This document shows positions 1 through 6,569 of a stretch of 12,110 nt of DNA, in pieces. The stretch comes from Flavobacteriales bacterium UBA4474. GTDB lineage: Bacteria; Bacteroidota; Bacteroidia; Flavobacteriales_D; Sanyastnellaceae. The stretch is from assembly GCA_002389295.1 (NCBI GenBank), contig DGOE01000051.1, positions 1 through 12,110 on the forward strand. Direction: 5' to 3'. The translations under genes and the position numbers were made by a program. Within the stretch, counting starts at the first letter, position 1; the number at the start of each line of letters is the position of its first letter. Under the pieces are notes generated by a model. It had not been told where the DNA came from and ran no database searches. It saw only the letters and a program-made list of their open reading frames with translations.

Positions 1-363
1 GGATTCTACACCAAATACGGAGACGGTGGCGTGGACCTGAGCCCGATTGCCGACCTGCTCAAGGGCGAGGTGTATGCGGTGGGACGGGCTTTGGGGGTCG
101 GAACAGCCATCCTCGAGGCGCCACCCACCGATGGGTTGTGGGGCGACGACCGCACCGATGAGGATCAGTTGGGCGCTACCTACAGTGAGCTGGAATGGGC
201 CATGGAGCAGGCCGAAGCGGGGCGAACAGCCGGGGCATTCGATGCCGACAGCCGCGCCCGTGAGGTCATGGGCATCTATCTCGGTCACCACAAGGCCAAC
301 CGGCACAAGATGGACCCTGTCCCTGTATGCGCCTTGCCGCCCGGGTTGTTTATGCCGCGGTGA
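1..363 (+). CDS. nadE: NAD+ synthase, C-terminal part (5' end outside window)
   Basis: Partial gene: 120 residues are readable in frame from base 1 to a TGA stop at 361-363. NadE makes NAD+ from deamido-NAD+ with ATP and ammonia (or glutamine-derived ammonia) in the cytoplasm, the last step of NAD synthesis. Seen: the stretch KYGDGGVDLSPIADLLKGEV (residues 5-24 of the fragment) is the conserved NadE block after the nucleotide-binding core, followed by the substrate-loop wording APPTDGLWGDDRTDEDQLGA (40-59) and a C-terminal HHKANRHKMDPVPVC segment (96-110). The SGG(x)DSS ATP pyrophosphatase motif lies upstream of the window, so I cannot tell whether an N-terminal glutaminase domain is fused. 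The length from the GDGG block to the end suits the single-domain type. It converges with the beta-propeller gene across 42 bp in which I see no convincing terminator hairpin. Confidence 0.95.
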   Translation, partial: GFYTKYGDGGVDLSPIADLLKGEVYAVGRALGVGTAILEAPPTDGLWGDDRTDEDQLGATYSELEWAMEQAEAGRTAGAFDADSRAREVMGIYLGHHKANRHKMDPVPVCALPPGLFMPR

Positions 364-405
364 GTGGACGATGTGCCGGCGTGGATTTCGGTGCAGCCGC
401 AGGCG

Positions 406-3324
406 TCAGTCTTCCTCTTCTACAATCGCCCAATCCACGGAGACGCCGTTCTTATTGTCGCCGGCCTTCATGAGGCTGAGCGTGTAGTTTCCGAGGGAAA
501 GGAATTCCCCTTCTTGGGCGGTCTCCGGGGTGAACTTCAAGGTTTGCCAACCGCGGCGCTTGCCGTCCAATGGTGTTTGTGCCACCACAGCATCGGTGCT
601 GTCGCTGATTTCCAACACATAGTCGCCGTCTTCTGGAAGGAACACCGGCAGGTCGGTTTCGGGAATGCGGGGGTCGCCCCAGCCGTAGCCGCGCTCGCCC
701 CAATATTCTCGCCAAGTGAGTGCTTCCGGCGACGACATGGCCAGCGGCAGCATTTCGGGGGTGCTGTTCCCCGCCTCGGAGAGCCCTTCGATGAAGGGGT
801 TGAGGTCGAGTATCCAAATGCTGCGCCCGTGCGTACCGATGACGAGTGCGTTTTCACGCTCTTGTATGGCCAGGTCGTGCACGGGGGTGCGGGGCAAATC
901 GGGGTGGGCGAGGAACCAAGCAAACCCGCCGTCAATCGATGCGTACACACCGCCGTCGGTGCCGCAAAAAAGCAGGCCTTCGATGTCTTCGGATTCTGCC
1001 AGTGCATTGATGGGTTCCATGGGCAGTCCACCGGGTGCTGTGCCGTCGTCGCCCAGTCGGGACCATGAACGGCCATTGTCGTCAGAGGCGTAGAGGTATG
1101 GGTTAAAGTGGTCGTGGCGGTAACCATTGAATGCCGCAAAAACCCGGTCGGGCGCGTGGTGGGACCACAAGACTTCCGTCACCCATAACGTGCGCTTCGG
1201 TGCTGCTTGCGGCGCGGGAGGGGTGCGCTCTTCCCAAGTGTATCCGCCGTCGGGACTGACGTGCACCAGTCCGTCATCGGAACCGACGGCCAGACGCCCA
1301 AAGCGGAGGGGGCTTTCGTGTATGGAGGTCAGAGAGCCGAAGGGCACATTGCCTTTGCGGACGCCGCGCGTCAGGTCTCCGGACAAGGTCTCAAAGTTGT
1401 CGCCCTGGTCCATCGATCGGTGAAAGCGGTTGGAGCCCATGTAGAGGATGTCCTGCTGATGCCGGGACAGGTGAATGGGCGTTTGCCAATTCCAGCGCAG
1501 CGGGGTTTCTCCCAACGTATGCTGTGGATGTAGCCGCGCCCGGTCACCGGTTTTGCGGTTTGAGCGGCTGTACCAACCGAATTGGTAGCCGGTGTAGACC
1601 GTTTCGTTGTCGCGCGTGTCCACCTCTATGCGCATGCCGTCTCCGCCGTTGAGTCTGTCATAGGGGTAATCGCCTGTCTGGTGCCAACGCGGGCTTGCGT
1701 CGTAGCCGCTGGGGCCGCGCCAGGTGCCGTTGTCCTGCAGGCCGCCGTAGATGCGGAAAGGGTCGGCATCGTCTACGGCAATGGCGTAAAACTGGCCGAC
1801 GGCCGGTGAATTGCAGGAGGTCCAATGGGCGCCCCCATCATAGGTGACATTGATGCCGCCGTCGTTTCCATTGATGATGTGCGCGGGGTCGTTGGGGTCG
1901 ATCCAAATGTGGTGGTGGTCCACGTGGACATTGTCCTGTGCGATGGACGACCAGGTCGCGCCGCCGTCGGTGCTTTCCAGCAGCGGAACACCCCCAATGA
2001 CCACGCGGTCCGCATTGCCAGGATCCACTGCGATCAGGCCAAAGTAGTAGCAGTAGCTGTAGCATACCTCGTCCAAGGACTCATCGTGGGTGCGCACCCA
2101 ACGGGCGTCGGCATTGCCTCCCCAGCGGTACACCTCAGCGCCGATGATGGGCGGGTCAAACATCTCTGCGTTGGCATCGCCGAGAAAGTCGGCGAGCGTC
2201 TCAGGTTTCAGTTCGCCACTGGCGACGCGGTCAAACAAGGTCTCCGCATCCGCGTCAGCAGGAAAGCCGTTGTCCTCCAAAAAAGTCGCGAGGTCGGCAG
2301 TGTCCAGGGCGGCGAATGCCGAGGCAGACATGTCCCTGAAATCTTTGGCTTCCAGCGCCGGATCGTCGTCTCCCTCTTCTTCTTCGGGCTTGGGGTTCTG
2401 GTTGTCGACGATGACGTACAGCCCATTTGAACCCGCGTGATGGCCCAAGCCGATCCGGCCCAGGTTTTCGTTGGCCGGAAACCCATTGGCTTCCGAGGTG
2501 AGGTGGGTCCAGCTTTGGCCCCCATCGTTGGATTCAAATACCCCGCTGCCCGGTCCGCCTTCTGTGAATTCCCATGCCCGCCGTGTCCGGTCCCACAAGG
2601 CTGCATAGAGGTGGCCGGGCTGGGACGGGTCGACCACCAGGTCCACGGCTCCGGCTGCGGGCCGTCCCGCCTGTGTACCGTCGAGCAGGAGGTTCCAGGT
2701 TTCGCCGCCATCGCGGGTGCTGTACACCCCGCGCTGGACGTCACTGCGGCTTTCGGTGTAGAGCGGCCCCAATGCCGCCACGTAGATGGTGCCGTCTCCG
2801 CCAATGCAGAGCCGTCCGATGTGGTGACTTTCCGACAGCCCCACATTCCGCCAAGAACCTCCCCAGTCCTCGCTGAGGTAGATGCCTACCCCCGCATAGC
2901 TGGAGCGAGAGGCGTTGACTTCACCCGTGCCCACCCAAATGTGGCGGCTTTTCCAATCCACATCGAAGGCGCCGATGAACATCATGACTTCGCGGTCAAA
3001 CAGTGGGGTGAAGGAGGTGCCGTTGTCGGTGGTGTGCCACAGGCCGCCCGTGGCGTATGCGACCACGAATTCGGTGGTGTTTTGGGGATTCACGCACAGG
3101 TCCACGACCCTGCCGCTCATGACGGTGGGTCCAACGCTGCGCAGGTCGAGTCCAGCGGTCCAGCTGTCGGCGTCGAGCTGGTCATGCGCCAGCGCGGCAT
3201 TCAGGCGGTCTTCCGCTGAGGTGGGCATCAGTTGTTCTGCCGACCGTCCGCGCTGCGCGGAGGAGGAAAGGGCCGCCAGTGCCAGGACAAGGGTGCAGAA
3301 TGTGCGCAGAATGGAAGGGCTCAT
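406..3324 (-). CDS. Secreted Asp-box / sortilin-type (VPS10-like) beta-propeller protein
   Basis: 972 residues. Residues 1-23 are a Sec signal peptide (hydrophobic TLVLALAALSSSA, likely cleaved before Q24), so the protein is exported. The body is built of repeats with the Asp-box pattern S-x-D-x-G-x-[TS]-W. I count about ten more or less degenerate copies: near residues 98 (TTDNGTSF), 151 (SEDWGGSW), 203 (TRDGGETW), 265 (SNDGGQSW), 451 (STDGGATW), 494 (TYDGGAHW), 637 (SMDQGDNF), 690 (SPDGGYTW), 747 (SDDNGRSW) and 796 (SIDGGFAW). These predict one or two large propellers, as in 'glycosyl hydrolase, BNR repeat' or 'VPS10 domain' proteins of Bacteroidota. A histidine-rich VHVDHHHIWIDP (466-477) followed by GNDGG lies between two Asp boxes. 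An acidic, helical-looking insert (about 312-395) separates the fourth and fifth. The last ~90 residues look like a beta-sandwich, with no T9SS sorting signal. The substrate is unknown and enzymatic activity is not established; annotations as a glycosidase rest only on the Asp boxes. The ATG overlaps the stop of the MazG-like gene (ATGA). Confidence 0.93.
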   Translation of the reverse strand: MSPSILRTFCTLVLALAALSSSAQRGRSAEQLMPTSAEDRLNAALAHDQLDADSWTAGLDLRSVGPTVMSGRVVDLCVNPQNTTEFVVAYATGGLWHTTDNGTSFTPLFDREVMMFIGAFDVDWKSRHIWVGTGEVNASRSSYAGVGIYLSEDWGGSWRNVGLSESHHIGRLCIGGDGTIYVAALGPLYTESRSDVQRGVYSTRDGGETWNLLLDGTQAGRPAAGAVDLVVDPSQPGHLYAALWDRTRRAWEFTEGGPGSGVFESNDGGQSWTHLTSEANGFPANENLGRIGLGHHAGSNGLYVIVDNQNPKPEEEEGDDDPALEAKDFRDMSASAFAALDTADLATFLEDNGFPADADAETLFDRVASGELKPETLADFLGDANAEMFDPPIIGAEVYRWGGNADARWVRTHDESLDEVCYSYCYYFGLIAVDPGNADRVVIGGVPLLESTDGGATWSSIAQDNVHVDHHHIWIDPNDPAHIINGNDGGINVTYDGGAHWTSCNSPAVGQFYAIAVDDADPFRIYGGLQDNGTWRGPSGYDASPRWHQTGDYPYDRLNGGDGMRIEVDTRDNETVYTGYQFGWYSRSNRKTGDRARLHPQHTLGETPLRWNWQTPIHLSRHQQDILYMGSNRFHRSMDQGDNFETLSGDLTRGVRKGNVPFGSLTSIHESPLRFGRLAVGSDDGLVHVSPDGGYTWEERTPPAPQAAPKRTLWVTEVLWSHHAPDRVFAAFNGYRHDHFNPYLYASDDNGRSWSRLGDDGTAPGGLPMEPINALAESEDIEGLLFCGTDGGVYASIDGGFAWFLAHPDLPRTPVHDLAIQERENALVIGTHGRSIWILDLNPFIEGLSEAGNSTPEMLPLAMSSPEALTWREYWGERGYGWGDPRIPETDLPVFLPEDGDYVLEISDSTDAVVAQTPLDGKRRGWQTLKFTPETAQEGEFLSLGNYTLSLMKAGDNKNGVSVDWAIVEEED

Positions 3325-3662
3325 TGAAGCTTGGGATTGTTGCGGTGCCGGTCGGCGTCGCGGTTGGATTTCTTTTCGAGGTTGCGCGCAAAAGCCGCGC
3401 TCAAATCGACCCCCGTCTGGTTGGCCAGTGCGGCGAGCACCCAGAGCACGTCGGCCATCTCGTCACCGAGGTCGCGTCCGGCATCGGACGGTTTCTCGCT
3501 CTGGTCACCGTAGCGCCGTGCCATGATGCGGGCGAGCTCACCGACCTCCTCAGTCAGGATGGCCATGTTGGTCAGCTCGCTGAAATAGCGGACCCCAATG
3601 GTGGTGATCCATGTGTCCACGGTGGACTGCACTTCGGCGAGGGAAGGAGATTGGGAGGTCAT
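3321..3662 (-). CDS. Small MazG-like nucleotide pyrophosphohydrolase
   Basis: 113 residues, all-alpha, matching the short single-domain MazG-like family of about 105-115 residues rather than the two-domain E. coli MazG. Members hydrolyse (d)NTPs to (d)NMP and pyrophosphate with Mg2+, usually as a house-cleaning activity in the cytoplasm. Seen: the metal-binding motif EExxE at 38-42 (EEVGE) and the second motif ExxD at 68-71 (EMAD), separated by a helix with RRYGDQSE. The C-terminal region NLEKKSNRDADRHRNN (94-109) is charged and typical of the family. The exact nucleotide cannot be read from the sequence. The gene is locked between dtd (4-base ATGA overlap at 3659-3662) and the beta-propeller gene (ATGA at 3321-3324), suggesting translational coupling. 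From general knowledge, a dtd - MazG-like pair recurs in Bacteroidota; a secreted propeller as the third gene looks less usual. Confidence 0.93.
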   Translation of the reverse strand: MTSQSPSLAEVQSTVDTWITTIGVRYFSELTNMAILTEEVGELARIMARRYGDQSEKPSDAGRDLGDEMADVLWVLAALANQTGVDLSAAFARNLEKKSNRDADRHRNNPKLQ

Positions 3663-4111
3663 TCTTTGTTGAGCGTATCGAGGATGATGGTGACGGGGCC
3701 ATCGTTGGTGATGTCGACCTCCATCATGGCACCGAACTCACCCGTGGCGACGGGGCGTTTGAGGTGGTCTTCCAATTGGCTCACGAAGTGCTGGTAGAGC
3801 GGGATGGCGGTTTCGGGCCGAGCGGCATGCACAAAACTGGGCCGGGTGCCCTTCTTGTATTTGGCGTGCAAGGTGAATTGGCTGACCACGAGTGCCGATC
3901 CGGCGACATCCACAATGGACAGGTTCATCTTGCCTTCATCGTCTGAAAAGATGCGGAGTGCTGCGGCTTTGGCCGCGAGCCATTCGGCATCCGACCGGCT
4001 GTCATCTGTGTGCACGCCGAGCAGGATCATGAGGCCGGATCCGCAGGAGCCAATCACTGTTCCATCGACGCGCACCTCGGCGCGGCTCACCCTTTGAATC
4101 ACGGCCCGCAT
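3659..4111 (-). CDS. dtd: D-aminoacyl-tRNA deacylase (D-Tyr-tRNA deacylase)
   Basis: 150 residues, full family length. Dtd removes D-amino acids (and glycine from tRNA-Ala) mischarged on tRNA, a cytoplasmic proofreading step. Seen: N-terminal MRAVIQRVSRAEV, the central LRIF-DDEGKMNLS (52-65), the active-site SQFTL motif (77-81, with the conserved Thr80) and the NDGPVT motif (136-141), whose Gly-Pro pair is the cross-subunit Gly-cisPro that rejects L-amino acids; the enzyme works as a homodimer. The start is the family-standard MRAV. The stop overlaps the MazG-like start (ATGA). The upstream neighbour (HExxH membrane protein) ends 42 bp away, leaving room for a separate promoter, though I found no convincing -33/-7 pair there. 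All hallmark residues are present. Confidence 0.98.
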   Translation of the reverse strand: MRAVIQRVSRAEVRVDGTVIGSCGSGLMILLGVHTDDSRSDAEWLAAKAAALRIFSDDEGKMNLSIVDVAGSALVVSQFTLHAKYKKGTRPSFVHAARPETAIPLYQHFVSQLEDHLKRPVATGEFGAMMEVDITNDGPVTIILDTLNKE

Positions 4112-4131
4112 GCCGGCAAATTAGGTCCGGC
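4112..4131 (-). promoter_or_regulatory. Short inverted repeat directly before the dtd start codon
   Basis: On the minus strand GCCGG is followed by 10 bases and CCGGC, then immediately by the dtd ATG. The 5-bp stem would fold next to the initiation codon in the mRNA. It could modulate initiation or be chance in GC-rich DNA. On the plus strand it is followed by TTTT and mimics a weak terminator, but no plus-strand gene lies before it. Confidence 0.2.
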
Positions 4132-4153
4132 TTTTGAATCAGCGGCGTTCACA

Positions 4154-4846
4154 TTATGCATTTACCCGGTCAATGAGCAGAGCCCAGGCCCAGGTGGTGT
4201 CGGCCCATGTTTGTGCACCCCAGGTGGAGAAAAGGTCCCACAGTGCGGCGGGATTTCCGCCCCTTAGCATGGTGAAGGCAGCACCATAACCCATCAGGAA
4301 AGCCGTAGGGAGGAAAGCGATGGTGAACACGATGCCAGCGTGGCGGAAATCGGTCTGCCGGGGATGGAATTGCTGCAAATGTCCCAACAGTGACAGGGCA
4401 AGAATGGCGCCGAGGACGGCATCTTCAATATTGTCAGGCAGGGCCAATAAGCGCACAAGACCGACTTCGATGAGGAGCAGGAGGGGCATGAAATAGGGGG
4501 CCAAATACAGCAACCAATGCCCAGGCGGTTCGAACAGCACGTGGCCGCTACCGTCTTCTCGGACCTTCAATTCTCGCACGGGAATCAAGGTCAGCATCCC
4601 AACGATGGCGTGCAGGGACTCATGCTCGATGGTGGTGAGAAATCGCCCCCACCGCGCATGCCGCCATCGCCAAACCCACAAACCGAAAATCAACATGCAT
4701 CCGCACCAAAAGGGCAGGTGGTCCGCGTTGAACAGTGGCACCATTCCATGGCTTGCGGTGCGGATGGCCGCGGGTAGGCCTAAAACTGCAATGACGCCCA
4801 GGGGCCAGCGCAAGAACTTCAGTGTTTGCCGAATGAAGGACCTCAA
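4154..4846 (-). CDS. Multi-pass membrane protein with HExxH motif, M50-like metallopeptidase family
   Basis: 230 residues from a TTG start at 4846. The HESLH motif (bases 4610-4624, residues 75-79) sits in TTIEHESLHAIVG at the start of a hydrophobic helix, as in M50-type intramembrane zinc proteases (S2P, SpoIVFB, M50B). About five or six membrane segments are visible: residues 13-28, 45-62, 78-89, 110-136, 143-157 and 171-192. The GHWLLYLAPYFMPLLLL (109-125) and QTDFRHAG (164-171) segments resemble blocks I recall from Bacteroidota M50-family proteins. The third zinc ligand is not certain (H156, H161 or D166 are candidates). Start choice: an ATG at 4915 would add 23 Arg-rich, non-hydrophobic residues and overlap the DUF389 gene by 73 bases. 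The TTG gives a 4-base TTGA overlap with the DUF389 stop and begins with a basic segment before the first membrane helix. No Shine-Dalgarno is evident for either. The substrate is unknown, and proteolysis is inferred from the motif only. Confidence 0.75.
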   Translation of the reverse strand: MRSFIRQTLKFLRWPLGVIAVLGLPAAIRTASHGMVPLFNADHLPFWCGCMLIFGLWVWRWRHARWGRFLTTIEHESLHAIVGMLTLIPVRELKVREDGSGHVLFEPPGHWLLYLAPYFMPLLLLIEVGLVRLLALPDNIEDAVLGAILALSLLGHLQQFHPRQTDFRHAGIVFTIAFLPTAFLMGYGAAFTMLRGGNPAALWDLFSTWGAQTWADTTWAWALLIDRVNA

Positions 4847-6339
4847 GGGATGGGCTGAGGGGAAATGAGGTCGACCTGCACGGCTGCGTTGGTTTCGAGC
4901 CGCGCCTTCAGCCATGTGGTCAAAGTCGCTTCAAGCATGGCCGCTTCTTCTGCTGCGATGGCTTGCCTCCACGTGACTTGCAGACGTGCAAAGGACGCGG
5001 CGGGTTCACCTGCGTCGCGGTCGCGACCGTCAACGCGTCCCCACCGCACTGAGACTGCATCGGGATAGGTGGCCAAGACTTCTTGTCCAATTCCGGCGGG
5101 CAGCCGTTCATCTTGGAGTTTCCGGAACTCACCCTCCACGATGGCGATTTGCGCGCGCAAATGGGCGAGCTCTTTGTCTTTGGCCGAGAGGTCGGAATAA
5201 CTGCTGAGCATCAGTTCAACCTGCCTCTGTAAATCTTCGATGTCGGCCTTGTCTACGTCGTTGCTGAACACCGCCAATTCCACTCCTGGATGCGTCGCCG
5301 CCAGTTTATTGGTCCATTCTGTCTTTTGTGCTTCGGAAATAGGTACGCCGGTGATCACCACCTGCAGTTGTGGCGGTGAAAGTGTGCGGTCGATGTTCTC
5401 GGTGACCGAGGCGCCCGTTACCGTTTTGATGTTGGTGGCAACGAAGTCGCGCAGGTCGGCGTCCTGGTGGCTTTCCACAACGATGCCCACGAAGATGTAG
5501 ACCGAGGGGCCCAGCAGGGCGAGAAAAAGCAATGCGGAGAGGCGCTTATAACGCCGTTCCACGGCGGGCTCCACATAGTGCAGCAAGGGAAAGCGCAGGT
5601 AGCGCACGACCACCCAAGTCGACAGGGCAATCAAGGCCGTGTTGATGAGGAAGAGGTAGAAACCGCCCAGCAGAAAATTCCATTCGCCATTGGCCAGGCC
5701 GTAGCCCGCCGTGCAAAGGGGAGGCATCAGCGCCGTGGCGATGGCGACACCTGGAATCACGTTGGATTTTTCCTTTCTGGAGCCCGCGAGAATGCCCGCA
5801 AGGCCGCCGAAAAGGGCCACGACCACATCGAGCAGGGTGGGCTGGGTGCGCGACAACAGCTCGCTCGACGCTTCATCCAGCGGCGAGGTAAAGAAGTACA
5901 GCGCGCTGGTGAGAATGGAGATGCCCACAGCGATGGTGAGGTTCCCGAGCGCATTTTTAAAGGTGCTGGCATCGTTGGTGCCCAAGCCCAATCCGATGCC
6001 CATGATGGGGCCCATCAAAGGGCTGATCAACATCGCGCCGATGACCACTGCCGCCGAATTGACATTGAGTCCGATGGAGCAGATGATGATGCTGAACACC
6101 AAGATCCACAGGTTGAACCCCCGGAATTCGATGTCTTTTTTGATGCCGACAATGGTCTGCTCAGCATCTGCGAGGTCGATGATGCGGAACCGCTCTATGG
6201 CAAGCGGGCGCAGCAATGCAGAAAGATTGTGCAGGAATCCGCCTCCGTTTTGCTCAGAAGAGGAGTTTTTTGCGGAGGATTGGGGCCCGGATGAGCTGCT
6301 GGGGTCTGCCCCTGGGGGCGATGTCTCGGATGTTGACAT
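4843..6339 (-). CDS. DUF389 family multi-pass membrane protein (TIGR00271/TIGR00341 type)
   Basis: 498 residues. The DUF389 core is clear: FRGFNLWILVFSIIICSIGL (72-91), the signature NSAAVVIGAMLISPLMGPI (94-112), and the ATALMPPLCTAGYGLA helix (201-216). I see about seven membrane segments: 76-92, 96-118, 132-150, 170-186, 195-214, 221-247 and 266-288. The first 34 residues are a Ser/Pro/Gly-rich, probably disordered tail. After the last membrane helix come a soluble alpha/beta region (about 290-360, with LQVVITGVPIS, reminiscent of BON-like folds), a predicted coiled coil (about 365-412, heptad-like EDLQRQVELMLSSY... ELAHLRAQIAIVEGEFRKLQ) and another small alpha/beta domain to the end. The biochemical role of DUF389 is not established; transport has been suggested from topology only. 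The start ATG shares one base with the YqaE stop (TGATG) and the stop overlaps the next gene's TTG, so the three membrane-protein genes are probably co-translated. Confidence 0.92.
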   Translation of the reverse strand: MSTSETSPPGADPSSSSGPQSSAKNSSSEQNGGGFLHNLSALLRPLAIERFRIIDLADAEQTIVGIKKDIEFRGFNLWILVFSIIICSIGLNVNSAAVVIGAMLISPLMGPIMGIGLGLGTNDASTFKNALGNLTIAVGISILTSALYFFTSPLDEASSELLSRTQPTLLDVVVALFGGLAGILAGSRKEKSNVIPGVAIATALMPPLCTAGYGLANGEWNFLLGGFYLFLINTALIALSTWVVVRYLRFPLLHYVEPAVERRYKRLSALLFLALLGPSVYIFVGIVVESHQDADLRDFVATNIKTVTGASVTENIDRTLSPPQLQVVITGVPISEAQKTEWTNKLAATHPGVELAVFSNDVDKADIEDLQRQVELMLSSYSDLSAKDKELAHLRAQIAIVEGEFRKLQDERLPAGIGQEVLATYPDAVSVRWGRVDGRDRDAGEPAASFARLQVTWRQAIAAEEAAMLEATLTTWLKARLETNAAVQVDLISPQPIP

Positions 6340-6494
6340 CAGTTATTGCGATTCAAAATGATCAAGGCCGCAATCACGCCAGGAACCCACCCACATGCCG
6401 TCAAGAGAATGACAAGCAGAATGCTGCCACACCCTTGGTCCAGGACGGCCAAAGGGGGGAACAGGATGCTGAGGAGAACACGTCCTATGGACAT
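6339..6494 (-). CDS. YqaE/Pmp3 family small membrane protein (51 aa)
   Basis: A 51-codon gene too short for a 60-codon cut-off: it begins MSIGRVLLSILFPPLAVLDQ and ends GVIAALIILNRNN. This is the Pmp3/YqaE family (PF01679) pattern: a first hydrophobic helix with FPPLAV (12-17), a short turn with DQGCGS (19-24), a second helix LLVILLTACGWVPGVIAAL (26-44) containing the conserved W-x-PG-V-I-A block, and a polar tail. The length equals the family norm of 50-60 residues. It inserts in the inner membrane as a two-helix hairpin. Yeast Pmp3 affects membrane potential and salt tolerance; bacterial function is poorly known, and stress-linked expression is reported for some members. No in-frame start occurs just upstream of the ATG. 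The TGA overlaps the DUF389 ATG by one base. It is the first gene of the leftward cluster and diverges from purL. Confidence 0.92.
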   Translation of the reverse strand: MSIGRVLLSILFPPLAVLDQGCGSILLVILLTACGWVPGVIAALIILNRNN

Positions 6495-6528
6495 GATGTG
6501 AACATAGGCTTTCCGGACGACACCGTGC

Positions 6529-6536
6529 TACCTTCG
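6529..6536 (+). promoter_or_regulatory. Candidate Bacteroidota-type -7 element for purL
   Basis: TACCTTCG matches the Bacteroidota primary-sigma -7 consensus TAnnTTTG at all but one fixed position. It lies 33 bases before the purL ATG, so transcription would start about 25-30 bases upstream of the gene. A TTT at 6510-6512 could be a poor -33 element; the spacing is short. Sequence match only, so weak. Confidence 0.3.
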
Positions 6537-6561
6537 CGGTACGCATTCGCACAACGTACCG
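6537..6561. promoter_or_regulatory. Perfect 7-bp inverted repeat in the purL leader (possible operator or leader hairpin)
   Basis: CGGTACG at 6537-6543 and CGTACCG at 6555-6561 are exact inverted repeats separated by 11 bases. The repeat directly follows the candidate -7 element and ends 8 bases before the purL ATG. As DNA it could bind a dimeric repressor over the transcription start. As RNA it forms a 7-bp stem, extendable by one G-U pair, with an 11-base loop that could shield the initiation region. It does not match a purine operator known to me. Confidence 0.4.
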
Positions 6562-6569
6562 TTCAAGAC

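Noticed and set aside
364..405. Possible bidirectional terminator between nadE and the propeller gene
   Set aside because: Only 3-bp stems can be drawn and there is no T-run on either strand.
364..1068. A plus-strand 234-codon frame (and similar ones to about 3200) opposite the propeller gene
   Set aside because: The minus-strand frame carries about ten Asp boxes and a signal peptide; the plus-strand frames show no family signature.
4093..4141. Direct repeat TTTGAATCA at 4093-4101 and 4133-4141, 40 bp apart
   Set aside because: One copy encodes conserved dtd residues; a single 9-base match is not enough to call a regulatory site.
5467..6294. A 275-codon plus-strand frame opposite DUF389
   Set aside because: The translation is rich in Gln/Arg/Asp/His low-complexity sequence, typical of the reverse complement of a membrane-protein gene.
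6216..6569. An in-frame 118-codon N-terminal extension of purL
   Set aside because: It crosses the divergent YqaE gene and the DUF389 start, has no PurL similarity, and the family N-terminus begins after ATG 6570.
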